NCBI RefSeq assembly: GCF_947494025.1
Contig: NZ_CANLTQ010000007.1
Coordinates: 62,001-126,000, forward strand
DNA from: an uncultured Jannaschia sp.
Lineage (GTDB): Bacteria; Pseudomonadota; Alphaproteobacteria; Rhodobacterales; Rhodobacteraceae
Length of the DNA stretch: 64,000 nucleotides
Direction: 5' to 3'
The notes beneath the pieces are model-generated. The model saw nothing but the letters and a program-made list of their open reading frames with translations. It did not search any database and had not been told where the DNA came from. This document shows positions 43,336-51,523 of this stretch, one piece after another. Both the position numbers and the translations under genes were made by a program. Numbering within the stretch: the stretch's first letter is position 1; each line of letters opens with the position of its first letter.

Positions 43336-44229
43336 TCAGCCGGCCACGGAGGCGTCGCGGATGCTGTCGATCGTCGCGCCGATCGTGCGCTCGAATGTCG
43401 CGTCGTCCTGATCGTCGGAGAGTCCTTCGGTCAGCGCGCGGCTGAAGCTCGCCACCATGCCGCGGTTCTGCGCGAGCCGCGCATTGGCCTCCTCGCGTGA
43501 ATAGCCGCCCGAGAGCGCCACCACCTTCATCACCCGCGGATGGTCGATCAGCGCGCCGTAGAACCCGGCCTCTTCGGGCAGGGTGAGCTTCAGCATGATC
43601 TGGTCGTCGCCCGTCATCGCCTCGAGCCGCGACAGGATCGCCGCCCGCAGGAGCGCCTCGGCCTCGGCCTTGTCGGGAATCGAGATCGTCACCTCCGGCT
43701 CGAGGATCGGGACGAGATCGTGGGAAAGCACCTGCCGGCCCAGCTCGAACTGCTGCGCGACGATCGCGTCGATTCCGACCGTGTCGGCGGCGTTGACGAC
43801 CGAACGTTCCTTGGTGCCGAAGATACCCTTTTCCTTCGCCCGCGCGAGCGTGTCGTCGAGCCCGGGGATCGGCTTCATCAGCTGAACGCCCTGCGCCTCG
43901 TCCTCGAGACCCTTGTCGATCTTCAGGAACGGGACGACGCCCCGCTGCTCCCACAGATACGTCGCGGCCGGCATTCCGTCGAACTCGCGGTCCATCGTTT
44001 GCTCGAACAGGATCGCGCCGATCACCTTGTCGCCGGTGAAGTCCGGTGCCTTCACGATCCGCTCGCGCATGGCGTGGATCAGGGCGAACATCTCCTCCTC
44101 GCCGGAATAGCGATCCTCCCCGATCCCGTAGAGGCGCAGCGCCTTGGGCGTGGAACCGCCGGACTGGTCGAGCGCGGCGATGAAGCCCCGGCCTTCGCGG
44201 ATCCTGGCGGCCTGTGTCTGATCGGGCAT
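43336..44229 (-). CDS. Fructose-bisphosphate aldolase, class I
   Basis: A 297-residue class I (Schiff base) aldolase that cleaves fructose-1,6-bisphosphate. Family blocks are GFIAALDQSGGSTPKALRLY, ILFEQTMDREFDGMPAATYL, VPFLKIDKGLEDEAQGVQLM, and LVPILEPEVTISIPDKAEAE with MLKLTLPEEAGFY. The Lys in FLKIDKG and MLKLTLP are candidate active-site residues. Length and motifs match the bacterial short class I enzyme. It belongs functionally with pgk, gap and tkt in the same 10 kb. Confidence 0.95.
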   Translation of the reverse strand: MPDQTQAARIREGRGFIAALDQSGGSTPKALRLYGIGEDRYSGEEEMFALIHAMRERIVKAPDFTGDKVIGAILFEQTMDREFDGMPAATYLWEQRGVVPFLKIDKGLEDEAQGVQLMKPIPGLDDTLARAKEKGIFGTKERSVVNAADTVGIDAIVAQQFELGRQVLSHDLVPILEPEVTISIPDKAEAEALLRAAILSRLEAMTGDDQIMLKLTLPEEAGFYGALIDHPRVMKVVALSGGYSREEANARLAQNRGMVASFSRALTEGLSDDQDDATFERTIGATIDSIRDASVAG

Positions 44230-44299
44230 CGAAATCTCCGGATGTGAATGCGTCGCGTCGGATTAGGCGGCAGCGGCGCGTCAGGCAAGCGTGGTTGCG

Positions 44300-45835
44300 C
44301 TAACGGGCAAGCCAGGCATCGGTGGCCCGCGACGCCGCCTCCTGCGCGACGGGCGCCCAGGTCCCGGACGCCTCCGCCGGAACGGCACGGTCGATCCGCG
44401 TGAGCAGATCGGCCGCGGCCCGGTCGCCGGAGGCGGCCGCGACGGTGGCGTAGATCAGGGCCACGCGCAGCGAGCGGGTCGCGCCGATCCCGCGCAGATG
44501 GGCCTCCGCCCTCGCGCGCAGCTCGCGCGTCGGCGCGGCGAGGTCGTCCGGGCCGGGCTCGGGCGCGGCGTCCTGCATCCGCAGCACCGTCGCGAAGGGC
44601 AGGTCGCGCTCCAGGTCGTCGAGCAGATTGCCGAGCCCCGGCGTGCCCGTCGGCCCGGCGGCGAGCGCCTGCGCATAGGCCGCCTGCGGGTCGGTGTCGG
44701 CGAGCGCCCGGGCAAGGGCCAGCGCGACCTCGCCGTCGCCGTCCTGCGCCAGCGGCGTCAGGAGGTCCCGCGCCAGCCCCGGATTGCGCGGCGCGCGCGC
44801 ACCCTCCAGCAGCGCCAGCCCGACCGCCCGCCGCGCCTCGGGGCTCAGCCGCTCCGGCGTTTCGCGCGCCATTCGCACGAGCTCCACCGGCAACACGTCG
44901 CGCTCGGCGGCGGTCGAGCGTCCGATCGTGGGTTCCAGCAGCAGGATGGCCGGCAGCGGGTCGGACCCGATCCGCGCGAGGTCGTTCCAGTCGACCGGGC
45001 GCGGGGCACCTGGGGCGAACCCGGTCTCGATCACGATCCGGTCCGGCGCCGCGACGAACTCGGCCCAGCCCCGTCCGAGCGCCGCGGCGAAGTCCTGCGC
45101 TGCTTGCGGCAGCGGACCCGGCGCAAGCGAGTCCAGCGCGTCCGTGGCGTTGCCCTCGATAAACGCGGCGCTTTGTTCCGGGTCGACGAGCGGCGGCGGC
45201 AGGAAGGGCCGCGCGATCTCCCAGCCGCCGAGGTTCTCGACCGTGACCGAGGCCTGGCTCAGCCGCGCCACCGCTTCCACGTCCGGCTCCTCCCCGCGGA
45301 ACCAGAGATAGTCGAACTCGGCGGAGACCCGCAGGCCGAGCAGCCCGTCGATCCGCGCCCGCGCATCCGCGACGAGCCCCGCCGAAGGCACGTCGTAGGC
45401 GTAGTCGATCACCAGTTCCGAGAGCGCCATCGTGTCGCCCGGCAGGCTCGCCGCGACCGCCATCGCGGCAAGCGGCAGGCAGGTCTTCGGCAAGACAAGG
45501 TCACGGAGTGAAATCCGGCCCGCGTAGCGCGCGACGGCGAGCGGTTCGTCGGTCGCGATCTCGATCCGACCGGCGGAGATGGGGCAGGGCACGGCGCCGG
45601 TCATCTCCGGCGGCAGCACCATCTCCACCCCTTCGAGCGCCGTGCGCCCTTCGAGGAGCGAGACGGACAGGTCGGAATAGGTCAGGTCCACCTGCGTGCG
45701 AAGCGCGACCAGGCCGTACTGGATCACCTGCGCGGCGAGCCTGTCGGGGTCGATCAGGTCCCACCAGCTCCGCTCCTGCGCGGTCGCGGGGCCGGCGCCG
45801 GCCACGAGGGCCGTGCAGAGAAGAAGGCGGTGCAT
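44300..45835 (-). CDS. Periplasmic protein of unknown function
   Basis: A 511-residue exported protein. Residues 1-19 form a signal peptide (MHRLLLCTALVAGAGPATAQ, cleavage at AxA). The first half is beta-rich with two Cys (CPISAG, KTCLP) and contains VQYGLVALRTQVDL-like strands; the second half is helical and Ala/Leu-rich (LALARALADTDPQAAYAQAL, TRSLRVALIYATVAAASGD), like Sel1/TPR repeats. I recognise no family. GGAG precedes the ATG at 45835. It lies between fda and pgk on the same strand, 70-75 bp from each. Confidence 0.82.
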   Translation of the reverse strand: MHRLLLCTALVAGAGPATAQERSWWDLIDPDRLAAQVIQYGLVALRTQVDLTYSDLSVSLLEGRTALEGVEMVLPPEMTGAVPCPISAGRIEIATDEPLAVARYAGRISLRDLVLPKTCLPLAAMAVAASLPGDTMALSELVIDYAYDVPSAGLVADARARIDGLLGLRVSAEFDYLWFRGEEPDVEAVARLSQASVTVENLGGWEIARPFLPPPLVDPEQSAAFIEGNATDALDSLAPGPLPQAAQDFAAALGRGWAEFVAAPDRIVIETGFAPGAPRPVDWNDLARIGSDPLPAILLLEPTIGRSTAAERDVLPVELVRMARETPERLSPEARRAVGLALLEGARAPRNPGLARDLLTPLAQDGDGEVALALARALADTDPQAAYAQALAAGPTGTPGLGNLLDDLERDLPFATVLRMQDAAPEPGPDDLAAPTRELRARAEAHLRGIGATRSLRVALIYATVAAASGDRAAADLLTRIDRAVPAEASGTWAPVAQEAASRATDAWLAR

Positions 45836-45909
45836 CGGATGTCTCCGGATCGGTGGCGTCGCCCTGAGCCTACGGGCCCGCGCCCCGAAATCAACGGCGG
45901 CCTTGCCGC

Positions 45910-47088
45910 TCAGCCTTCGAGCGCCGCGACCCCCGGAAGCGTCTTGCCCTCCAGCCATTCCAGGAACGCGCCCCCGGCAGTGGAGATATAGGTGAAGTCG
46001 TCCGCCACTCCGGCCCGGTTGAGCGCCGACACCGTGTCGCCACCGCCCGCGACCGAGACGAGCTTGCCCGCCCTGGTCAGTTCCGCCGCGTGGCGCGCGG
46101 CGTCCACCGTTCCGGCATCGAACGGCGCGATCTCGAAGGCGCCGAGCGGGCCGTTCCAGACCAGCGTGGCGCAGCCGTCGAGCACGGTGCGGATATGCGC
46201 GACCGAGTCGGGGCCGGCGTCGAGGATCATGTGCCCGTCGGGCACGTCCTCCACCTTCACCACCCGGTTCGGCGCGTTCGCCTCGAACGCTTCGGCCACC
46301 ACCACGTCGCGCGGCAGCAGGATCGTGCAGCCCTCGGCCCCGGCCTTCGCCGCGATCTCGCGGGCGGTGTCGAGAAGGTCGTGCTCGCAAAGGCTCCGCT
46401 TCACATCCGCGCCTTGCGCCGCGAGGAAGGTGTTGGCCATGCCGCCGCCGATGATCAGGTGCTGCACGCGGGTCACGAGGTTCGAGAGCAGCTCGATCTT
46501 GGTCGAGACCTTGGCCCCGCCGACCAGCGCCGCGACGGGGGGCTTCGGCGAGCCGAGCGCGGCCTCCAGCGCCTCGAGTTCGGCCTGCATCGAGCGGCCG
46601 GCAAAGGCCGGCAGGAGGCGCGCCAGCGCCTCGGTGGAGGCATGGGCACGGTGCGCGGCGGAGAAGGCGTCGTTGCAATAGACGTCGCCGACCGAGGCCA
46701 GTCGCTTGGCGAAGCCCTCGTCGTTCTTCTCCTCGCCCGGATTGAAGCGCAGGTTCTCGAAGAGCAGCACGTCGCCCTCCGACATCTTCGACACCGCCTC
46801 GCCGTAGCCCCCGTCAACGAAGCCCACCTCCGTGCCGAAGACTTCCGACAGCGCGGGGACGACCTGGCGCAGCGACATCTCGGGAACGACCTGGCCCTTG
46901 GGCCGGCCGAAATGGGCAAGCAGGACGACCTTCGCCCCGGCGTCGCGCAGGTCGCGGATCGTGGGGACGACGCGGTCGATCCGGGTCGTGTCGGTGACGC
47001 GCCCGTCCTCGACGGGCACATTCACGTCCACCCGGGTCAAAACGACCTTGCCGGACAGGTCCATGTCGTCGAGCGTCTTGAAGGCCAT
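45910..47088 (-). CDS. pgk: Phosphoglycerate kinase
   Basis: A 392-residue glycolytic/gluconeogenic kinase that interconverts 1,3-bisphosphoglycerate + ADP and 3-phosphoglycerate + ATP. The N-terminal signature [29 protein letters not shown] and the basic patch are present. [18 protein letters not shown] and WNGPLGAFE mark the nucleotide domain, and the C-terminal end has [16 protein letters not shown]. Complete and of normal length. gap lies 215 bp upstream on the same strand. Confidence 0.98.
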   Translation of the reverse strand: MAFKTLDDMDLSGKVVLTRVDVNVPVEDGRVTDTTRIDRVVPTIRDLRDAGAKVVLLAHFGRPKGQVVPEMSLRQVVPALSEVFGTEVGFVDGGYGEAVSKMSEGDVLLFENLRFNPGEEKNDEGFAKRLASVGDVYCNDAFSAAHRAHASTEALARLLPAFAGRSMQAELEALEAALGSPKPPVAALVGGAKVSTKIELLSNLVTRVQHLIIGGGMANTFLAAQGADVKRSLCEHDLLDTAREIAAKAGAEGCTILLPRDVVVAEAFEANAPNRVVKVEDVPDGHMILDAGPDSVAHIRTVLDGCATLVWNGPLGAFEIAPFDAGTVDAARHAAELTRAGKLVSVAGGGDTVSALNRAGVADDFTYISTAGGAFLEWLEGKTLPGVAALEG

Positions 47089-47230
47089 GTTCGTCTCCCG
47101 ATGGGCGGGTTACCCGTGGGTAACACAAGTCGTTGTGAATGCTTCGTTAACTTCTGGGGCGAGTGCGCGGTCGGAGCATGGGCAGCGCGGCAGGATGCGC
47201 GTCTTGATATGCAATAACGACCGTGCGGCT

Positions 47231-47257
47231 GCGGACAGGTTCCGCGAACCTGTCCGC
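47231..47257. terminator. Perfect 12-bp inverted repeat between gap and pgk
   Basis: GCGGACAGGTTC (47231-47242) and its exact complement (47246-47257) flank a 3-nt centre. It lies about 45 bp beyond the gap stop and 140 bp before pgk. There is no T-tract on either strand, so it may be a processing or attenuation hairpin setting the gap/pgk ratio, or an operator. Confidence 0.5.
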
Positions 47258-47302
47258 CTTGCCGCCGTGCGTCCTCGCCGGCGCTCGGACGCACTGGACG
47301 CC

Positions 47303-48313
47303 CTAGAGCTTGCCCATCGCCACGGCGGTATCGGCCATGCGGTTCGAGAAGCCCCATTCGTTGTCGTACCACGACAGGATGCGGCACATCTTGCCGTTTT
47401 CCATCACCTTGGTCTGGTCGAGGTGAAAGGTCGACGAATGCGGGTCGTGGTTGAAGTCCACCGAGACGAGCGGCGCGTCGCAATAGGCCAGCACGCCCTT
47501 CAGCTTGCCGTCGGCCGCCGCGCGGATCGCGTCGTTGATCTCCTCCACGGAGGTGTCGCGCGCGGCGGTGAAGGTCAGGTCCACGACCGAGACGTTGGGC
47601 GTCGGCACCCGGATCGCCACGCCGTCGAGCTTGCCGTTCAGTTCCGGCAGGACGAGGCCCACGGCCTTGGCCGCGCCGGTCGAGGTCGGGATCATCGACA
47701 GGGCGGCGGCACGGCCCCGGTAGAGATCCTTGTGCATCGTGTCGAGCGTCGGCTGGTCGCCCGTGTAGGAGTGGATCGTCGTCATGAAGCCGCGCTCGAT
47801 CCCGATGGCCTCGTTCAGCACATAGGCGACGGGGGCCAGGCAGTTCGTCGTGCAGGACGCGTTCGAGACCACGAGGTCGTCGGCCGTCAGCACGTCCTGG
47901 TTCACGCCGTAGACGATGGTCTTGATCTGGTCCGGCCTCTCGGCCGAGACGGGGGCCGAGACGAGCACCTTCCGCGAACCGTTCTCGAGATGGACCTTGG
48001 CCTTGTCGTAGGTCGTGAAGATGCCGGTGCATTCCAGCGCCACGTCCACGTCCTGCCAGGGCAGCTCCTTTGGGTCGCGCATCGCGGTGACGCGGATCTC
48101 GCCACGGCCCACGTCGATGCCGTTCTCGGTCACCTTGACCTCGGCGGGGAAGCGGCCGTGGACGCTGTCGTAGCGAAGGAGGTGGGCGTTGGTCTCCACC
48201 GGGCCGAGATCGTTGATCGCGACGACCTCGATATCCTGACGGCCGGATTCGACGATCCCGCGCAGCACGTTGCGGCCGATGCGGCCGAAGCCGTTGATTG
48301 CTACCTTGACCAT
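47303..48313 (-). CDS. gap: Glyceraldehyde-3-phosphate dehydrogenase, type I
   Basis: A 336-residue NAD(P)-dependent dehydrogenase. The Rossmann motif is [15 protein letters not shown] (residues 5-19). The catalytic Cys154 lies in SNASCTTNC, the family stretch [18 protein letters not shown] is present, and the C-terminal [14 protein letters not shown] is typical. Complete. It pairs with pgk downstream on the same strand, with a spacer containing a strong inverted repeat. Confidence 0.98.
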   Translation of the reverse strand: MVKVAINGFGRIGRNVLRGIVESGRQDIEVVAINDLGPVETNAHLLRYDSVHGRFPAEVKVTENGIDVGRGEIRVTAMRDPKELPWQDVDVALECTGIFTTYDKAKVHLENGSRKVLVSAPVSAERPDQIKTIVYGVNQDVLTADDLVVSNASCTTNCLAPVAYVLNEAIGIERGFMTTIHSYTGDQPTLDTMHKDLYRGRAAALSMIPTSTGAAKAVGLVLPELNGKLDGVAIRVPTPNVSVVDLTFTAARDTSVEEINDAIRAAADGKLKGVLAYCDAPLVSVDFNHDPHSSTFHLDQTKVMENGKMCRILSWYDNEWGFSNRMADTAVAMGKL

Positions 48314-48528
48314 GCAGTCCCCCTAGAGCGGTTCCGTGTCGCGGAGCGACGTCCGCTCCGGTTTCGTCCGAGGCGGTATCACGGCCGCGCCGCGCGAGGC
48401 AACGGGGGCCGGAATGGTCGAACGCGCGAGAGATGTGGTGCGGTCCGGCCCGCCGGTCAGGTTCCGTGTCCGGAAGGTCGGGCAATTCCGTCGCCGTGTC
48501 ACGGCCGTCGGCCGGCGTCGTCGGGCGC

Positions 48529-48672
48529 CTAGCGCCAGAAGGCGAGCCCGGCGACGAGGCGGACCATCCGCCGGGCCAGAAAGACCAGGGCGTCGCCGTC
48601 GTTCAGGGCGACGTCCGCGACGATGAACAGCAGAAGCGCGAGAGCTATGAAAAGGGCCGTGGCGTTGGTCAT
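48529..48672 (-). CDS. Small membrane protein (47 residues)
   Basis: A 47-residue protein beginning MTNATALFIALALLLFIVAD, one transmembrane helix, followed by VALNDGDALVFLARRMVRLV and GLAFWR. The pattern (helix, then amphipathic basic segment) looks like a real small membrane protein, and I recall similar short proteins beside gap in Rhodobacterales. No function can be given. It lies 215 bp upstream of gap on the same strand. Confidence 0.65.
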   Translation of the reverse strand: MTNATALFIALALLLFIVADVALNDGDALVFLARRMVRLVAGLAFWR

Positions 48673-48955
48673 GGCGTCACGTTTCGGGGCCGTCGTCGCC
48701 GATGGCAAGTGCCGCCATGCGCGCGGGGCGAGACGGGCGGAGCGGGGCAGCGTTCCGGACACAGCCGGGCCGCCCGGCGACGGAGCGGTGCGGGGGGCGG
48801 CGCGTCCGGGCGGCGGGGCGACGCCGCGTTCGGGCCGGGCTTCCGAACCCGGTTCGCGTCGCGGGCGTTGACCCCGGGCCCGCGGGGCTAGATCGTCCGT
48901 CCAACGGGCTCCGGCTGGGGTCGCGGGGCATCGAACGACCGGATCTGGAGACGGC

Positions 48956-49900
48956 ATGAGCGGACTTCTGGCACTTCTCGACGACGTGGCGGCCATCGCC
49001 AAGGTCGCCTCGGCCTCCATCGACGACATCGCGGGGCAGGCCGCGCGGGCGGGGGTCAAGGCCGCGGGCGCGGTGATCGACGACGCCGCGGTGACGCCGA
49101 AATACGTTCACGGCTTCCAGGCCGCGCGCGAGCTGCCGATCGTCTGGAAGATCGCGCGGGCCAGCATGTTCAACAAGATCGTCATCCTCTTGCCGATCGC
49201 GATGCTGCTGTCGCGCTTCGCGCCCTGGGCGATCCCGTACCTGCTCCTGCTCGGCGGCTGCTACCTCTGCTACGAGGGGGCGGAGAAGGTGTATCACTGG
49301 CTCGTCCCGCACGACACACTGTCCGAGATCGACCCGGAGACGACGCCGCTCGACGCGACGCATCTGGAGGAGCAGCGCGTGAAGGGGGCGATCAAGACCG
49401 ACTTCATCCTGTCGGCGGAGATCATGACCATCATCCTCGCCGCGCTCGACCCCGACCAGTCCGTCTGGTTCGAGGCGGCGGCTTTGGGCCTCGCCGGGAT
49501 CGGCATCACGGCCATCGTCTACGGGGCGGTGGCGGTGATCGTGAAGGCCGACGACGTGGGGCTCGCGCTGGCCGAGGGCGCGCGGACCGACGCGGTGCGC
49601 GCGGTCGGGCGGGGCATCGTGCGGGGCATGCCGACCTTTCTGAAGGTGCTGACCGCCATCGGCACGGCGGCGATGATCTGGGTCGGCGGCTCCATCGTCG
49701 TGCATGCGGTGGGCGAGATCGTCTGGCACGGACCCTACGAGTTCATCCACCACATCGCCGTGGCCGTCGCGAACGGCGTGCCGGAGGCGGTGCACGGTGC
49801 GGTTGAATGGACGGTCACGGCGCTTCTCGACGGGATCGTGGGGCTCGCGCTCGGGCTCGCGCTGATCCCGCTCGTGGGGTTGGTGAAGGGGTCGCATTAA
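48956..49900 (+). CDS. DUF808 family membrane protein (YedI-like)
   Basis: A 314-residue polytopic inner-membrane protein of the DUF808/YedI family, function unknown. The conserved N-terminus (SGLLALLDDVAAIAKVASAS, IDDIAGQAARAGVKAAGAVI) and VTPKYVHGFQAARELPIVWK are unmistakable. Hydrophobic helices follow near KIVILLPIAMLLSRF, IPYLLLLGGCYLCYEG, IMTIILAALD, GLAGIGITAIVYGAVAVIV and GIVGLALGLALIPLVGLV. Divergent from the gap side, no obvious operon partner. Confidence 0.93.
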   Translation: MSGLLALLDDVAAIAKVASASIDDIAGQAARAGVKAAGAVIDDAAVTPKYVHGFQAARELPIVWKIARASMFNKIVILLPIAMLLSRFAPWAIPYLLLLGGCYLCYEGAEKVYHWLVPHDTLSEIDPETTPLDATHLEEQRVKGAIKTDFILSAEIMTIILAALDPDQSVWFEAAALGLAGIGITAIVYGAVAVIVKADDVGLALAEGARTDAVRAVGRGIVRGMPTFLKVLTAIGTAAMIWVGGSIVVHAVGEIVWHGPYEFIHHIAVAVANGVPEAVHGAVEWTVTALLDGIVGLALGLALIPLVGLVKGSH

Positions 49901-49986
49901 CCCTATCGCGGATTGACCTTTATCGTGCCTTCGCGAAGCCGGGTTCGCGGTGCTAGGATTTCGTGACCTGTCACCGGATCTTCGCC

Positions 49987-50661
49987 ATGAACGCCTTCCA
50001 CTCCTTCGCGCCCGTCACCACGCCCGGCGTCTTCGTCGACGGGGACAGCGTCGCCGCGCATCGCGCCGATCGTATCCGCCTGCTCACCGAGGAGATCGGC
50101 CGGACCGAAAGGTTCGGGGTCTACGGCAACGGCGCGAACCTTGCGGCGTGGCGCGGGGTGCCCGGATGGCGTTTCCACGATGCCGGACCGGGCAAGAACG
50201 CGGGCGACATCCTGCTCGCGCTCGACGCGCTGGAGGCGGCGCTGATCGAGGGGGTGCGCGCCTTCGTGATCGCCAGCGCCGACCGCGATCTGGGCCACCT
50301 GGCGCTGCGGCTGCGCGGACAGGGGCTGTTCGTGCTGGGCGTGGGGGAAGCGGACGCGCCCGAGGGGTTCCGCGCCGCTTGTTCGCGGTTCGAGCCGTTC
50401 GGCCCGGCCCCGGAGGCGGCGCCCGATCTCGACGTGCTTCTGCAGGCCGCGATCGTGGAGGCCGACCGGCTGGGCCGGGGCATGGGCCTCAAGGATTTGG
50501 GCCGGGTGCTGCAGACGCGGCACGGGCTGACCTGCCACGATGCGGGCGTGGCGAGCTGGCGGGCCCATCTGGCCGGGCGACCCGACCTCTACGATCTCGA
50601 CCCGCCGGGGCGCCAGGCCTGCGTCCGCGCCCGCTGCCAGGGGATCGCGACGGTTTGGTGA
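49987..50661 (+). CDS. NYN domain protein with C-terminal LOTUS/OST-HTH-like domain
   Basis: A 224-residue protein. The N-terminal NYN (PIN-like nuclease) domain shows GVFVDGDSVAAH (residues ~14-25), the acidic GKNAGDILLALDALEAALIE and FVIASADRDLGHLALRLRGQ, i.e. the Asp set expected for metal-dependent RNA cleavage. Residues ~150-205 (LLQAAIVEADRLGRGMGLKD, LGRVLQTRHGLTCHDAGVAS, WRAHLAGRPDLYDL) fit an OST-HTH/LOTUS RNA-binding fold. The likely role is RNA processing or decay. The ATG at 49987 is preferred over 49963. Convergent with the AbiU2-like gene. Confidence 0.82.
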   Translation: MNAFHSFAPVTTPGVFVDGDSVAAHRADRIRLLTEEIGRTERFGVYGNGANLAAWRGVPGWRFHDAGPGKNAGDILLALDALEAALIEGVRAFVIASADRDLGHLALRLRGQGLFVLGVGEADAPEGFRAACSRFEPFGPAPEAAPDLDVLLQAAIVEADRLGRGMGLKDLGRVLQTRHGLTCHDAGVASWRAHLAGRPDLYDLDPPGRQACVRARCQGIATVW

Positions 50662-50710
50662 GGTCCGGCCGAGGCCGGGCGGCGACTGTCGCGGCCACGG
50701 ACGGATCGTG

Positions 50711-51466
50711 TCAGGGGATGACTGTGCCCGCCGTGGATGACCCGCCACCGCCTCGCGTGAGGTGATCGCGAAGGGCGCGGGCCTCGCGGCGATGCTTGTC
50801 CTCGACGCTCCTCCAGTCGAAATCGTTGCCGTTCACGGCCAGATGAAGCAGGTGCACGGCCCATCGCCCTCGACGCAGGGCTCGCCGCTCCTGTCCGACG
50901 ATGTGCCGAGGGCGGGTCGCGTCGGTCCAGTCCATCCGGAGGTTGTGAGCGAGATACGCATCGCGCAGGGGGCGAAGCGTCGGTCCGACGAAACGGCGTT
51001 CGGCATCGTCGATCAGTCTGAACGCGACCTCGATTCGTCGCCGCAGGATCTCGCCCTCGATCGCGGCGCGCTCCTCCCGGTCGATTCTGACAATCCGATG
51101 GAAGACCCCGTCCGTTGCGTCCGACCCGGTCGGCTTATGCGATGGCGGCGCATTGACGACGCCGGCCCGGTGCCTCGAGACGAGCCGATTGATCGCCTCG
51201 GGTGAAAGACGCGTCCGGGCCGTTGGCAGACTTGCGCGATTTGCACCCGGCTTGTCGAACAATGCGCAGACGCGCAGGACCGATTGTGAAAGAAGCATCC
51301 GTTGCGGGGTGTTGAAGGCCCCGGCGGCGGGACCGTCGGGGACAGTCAGACCTGCCCCGATCACGAGATGATGCGTCACCTCGTGCTCTGCTTCGGCCGT
51401 CAAGACGACATTCACCGGATCGCTGACGAGAACCCGCAGGCTCGTCCGGGATCGCGTCGGCGCCAT
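50711..51466 (-). CDS. AbiU2-type HEPN domain protein
   Basis: A 251-residue helical protein. The segments LSQSVLRVCALFDKPGANRA and LRPLRDAYLAHNLRMDW match the AbiU2 branch of HEPN proteins. The R-x5-H motif in RDAYLAH fits the Rx4-6H motif of HEPN ribonucleases. AbiU2 names an abortive-infection component of Lactococcus; many HEPN proteins act as RNases in defence or toxin systems. No antitoxin-like partner is adjacent: upstream lies the tkt terminator, downstream the convergent NYN gene. No SD precedes the ATG at 51466, so the start is uncertain. Confidence 0.65.
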   Translation of the reverse strand: MAPTRSRTSLRVLVSDPVNVVLTAEAEHEVTHHLVIGAGLTVPDGPAAGAFNTPQRMLLSQSVLRVCALFDKPGANRASLPTARTRLSPEAINRLVSRHRAGVVNAPPSHKPTGSDATDGVFHRIVRIDREERAAIEGEILRRRIEVAFRLIDDAERRFVGPTLRPLRDAYLAHNLRMDWTDATRPRHIVGQERRALRRGRWAVHLLHLAVNGNDFDWRSVEDKHRREARALRDHLTRGGGGSSTAGTVIP

Positions 51467-51486
51467 TCGGCCATGCGAAACAAATC

Positions 51487-51515
51487 GGCGGGCCGGGACG
51501 GCGTCCCGGCCCGCC
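51487..51515 (-). terminator. Rho-independent terminator of tkt
   Basis: A perfect 13-bp GC-rich stem (51487-51499 with 51503-51515) closes a 3-nt loop. On the minus strand it lies 8 bp beyond the tkt stop and is followed by GATTTGTTTCG. It separates tkt from the AbiU2-like gene on the same strand. Confidence 0.85.
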
Positions 51516-51523
51516 GGGTCGCG

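Noticed and set aside
49893-49900. TTAA next to the DUF808 stop as CtrA half-site
   Set aside because: It is formed by the stop codon itself and has no partner at seven bases.
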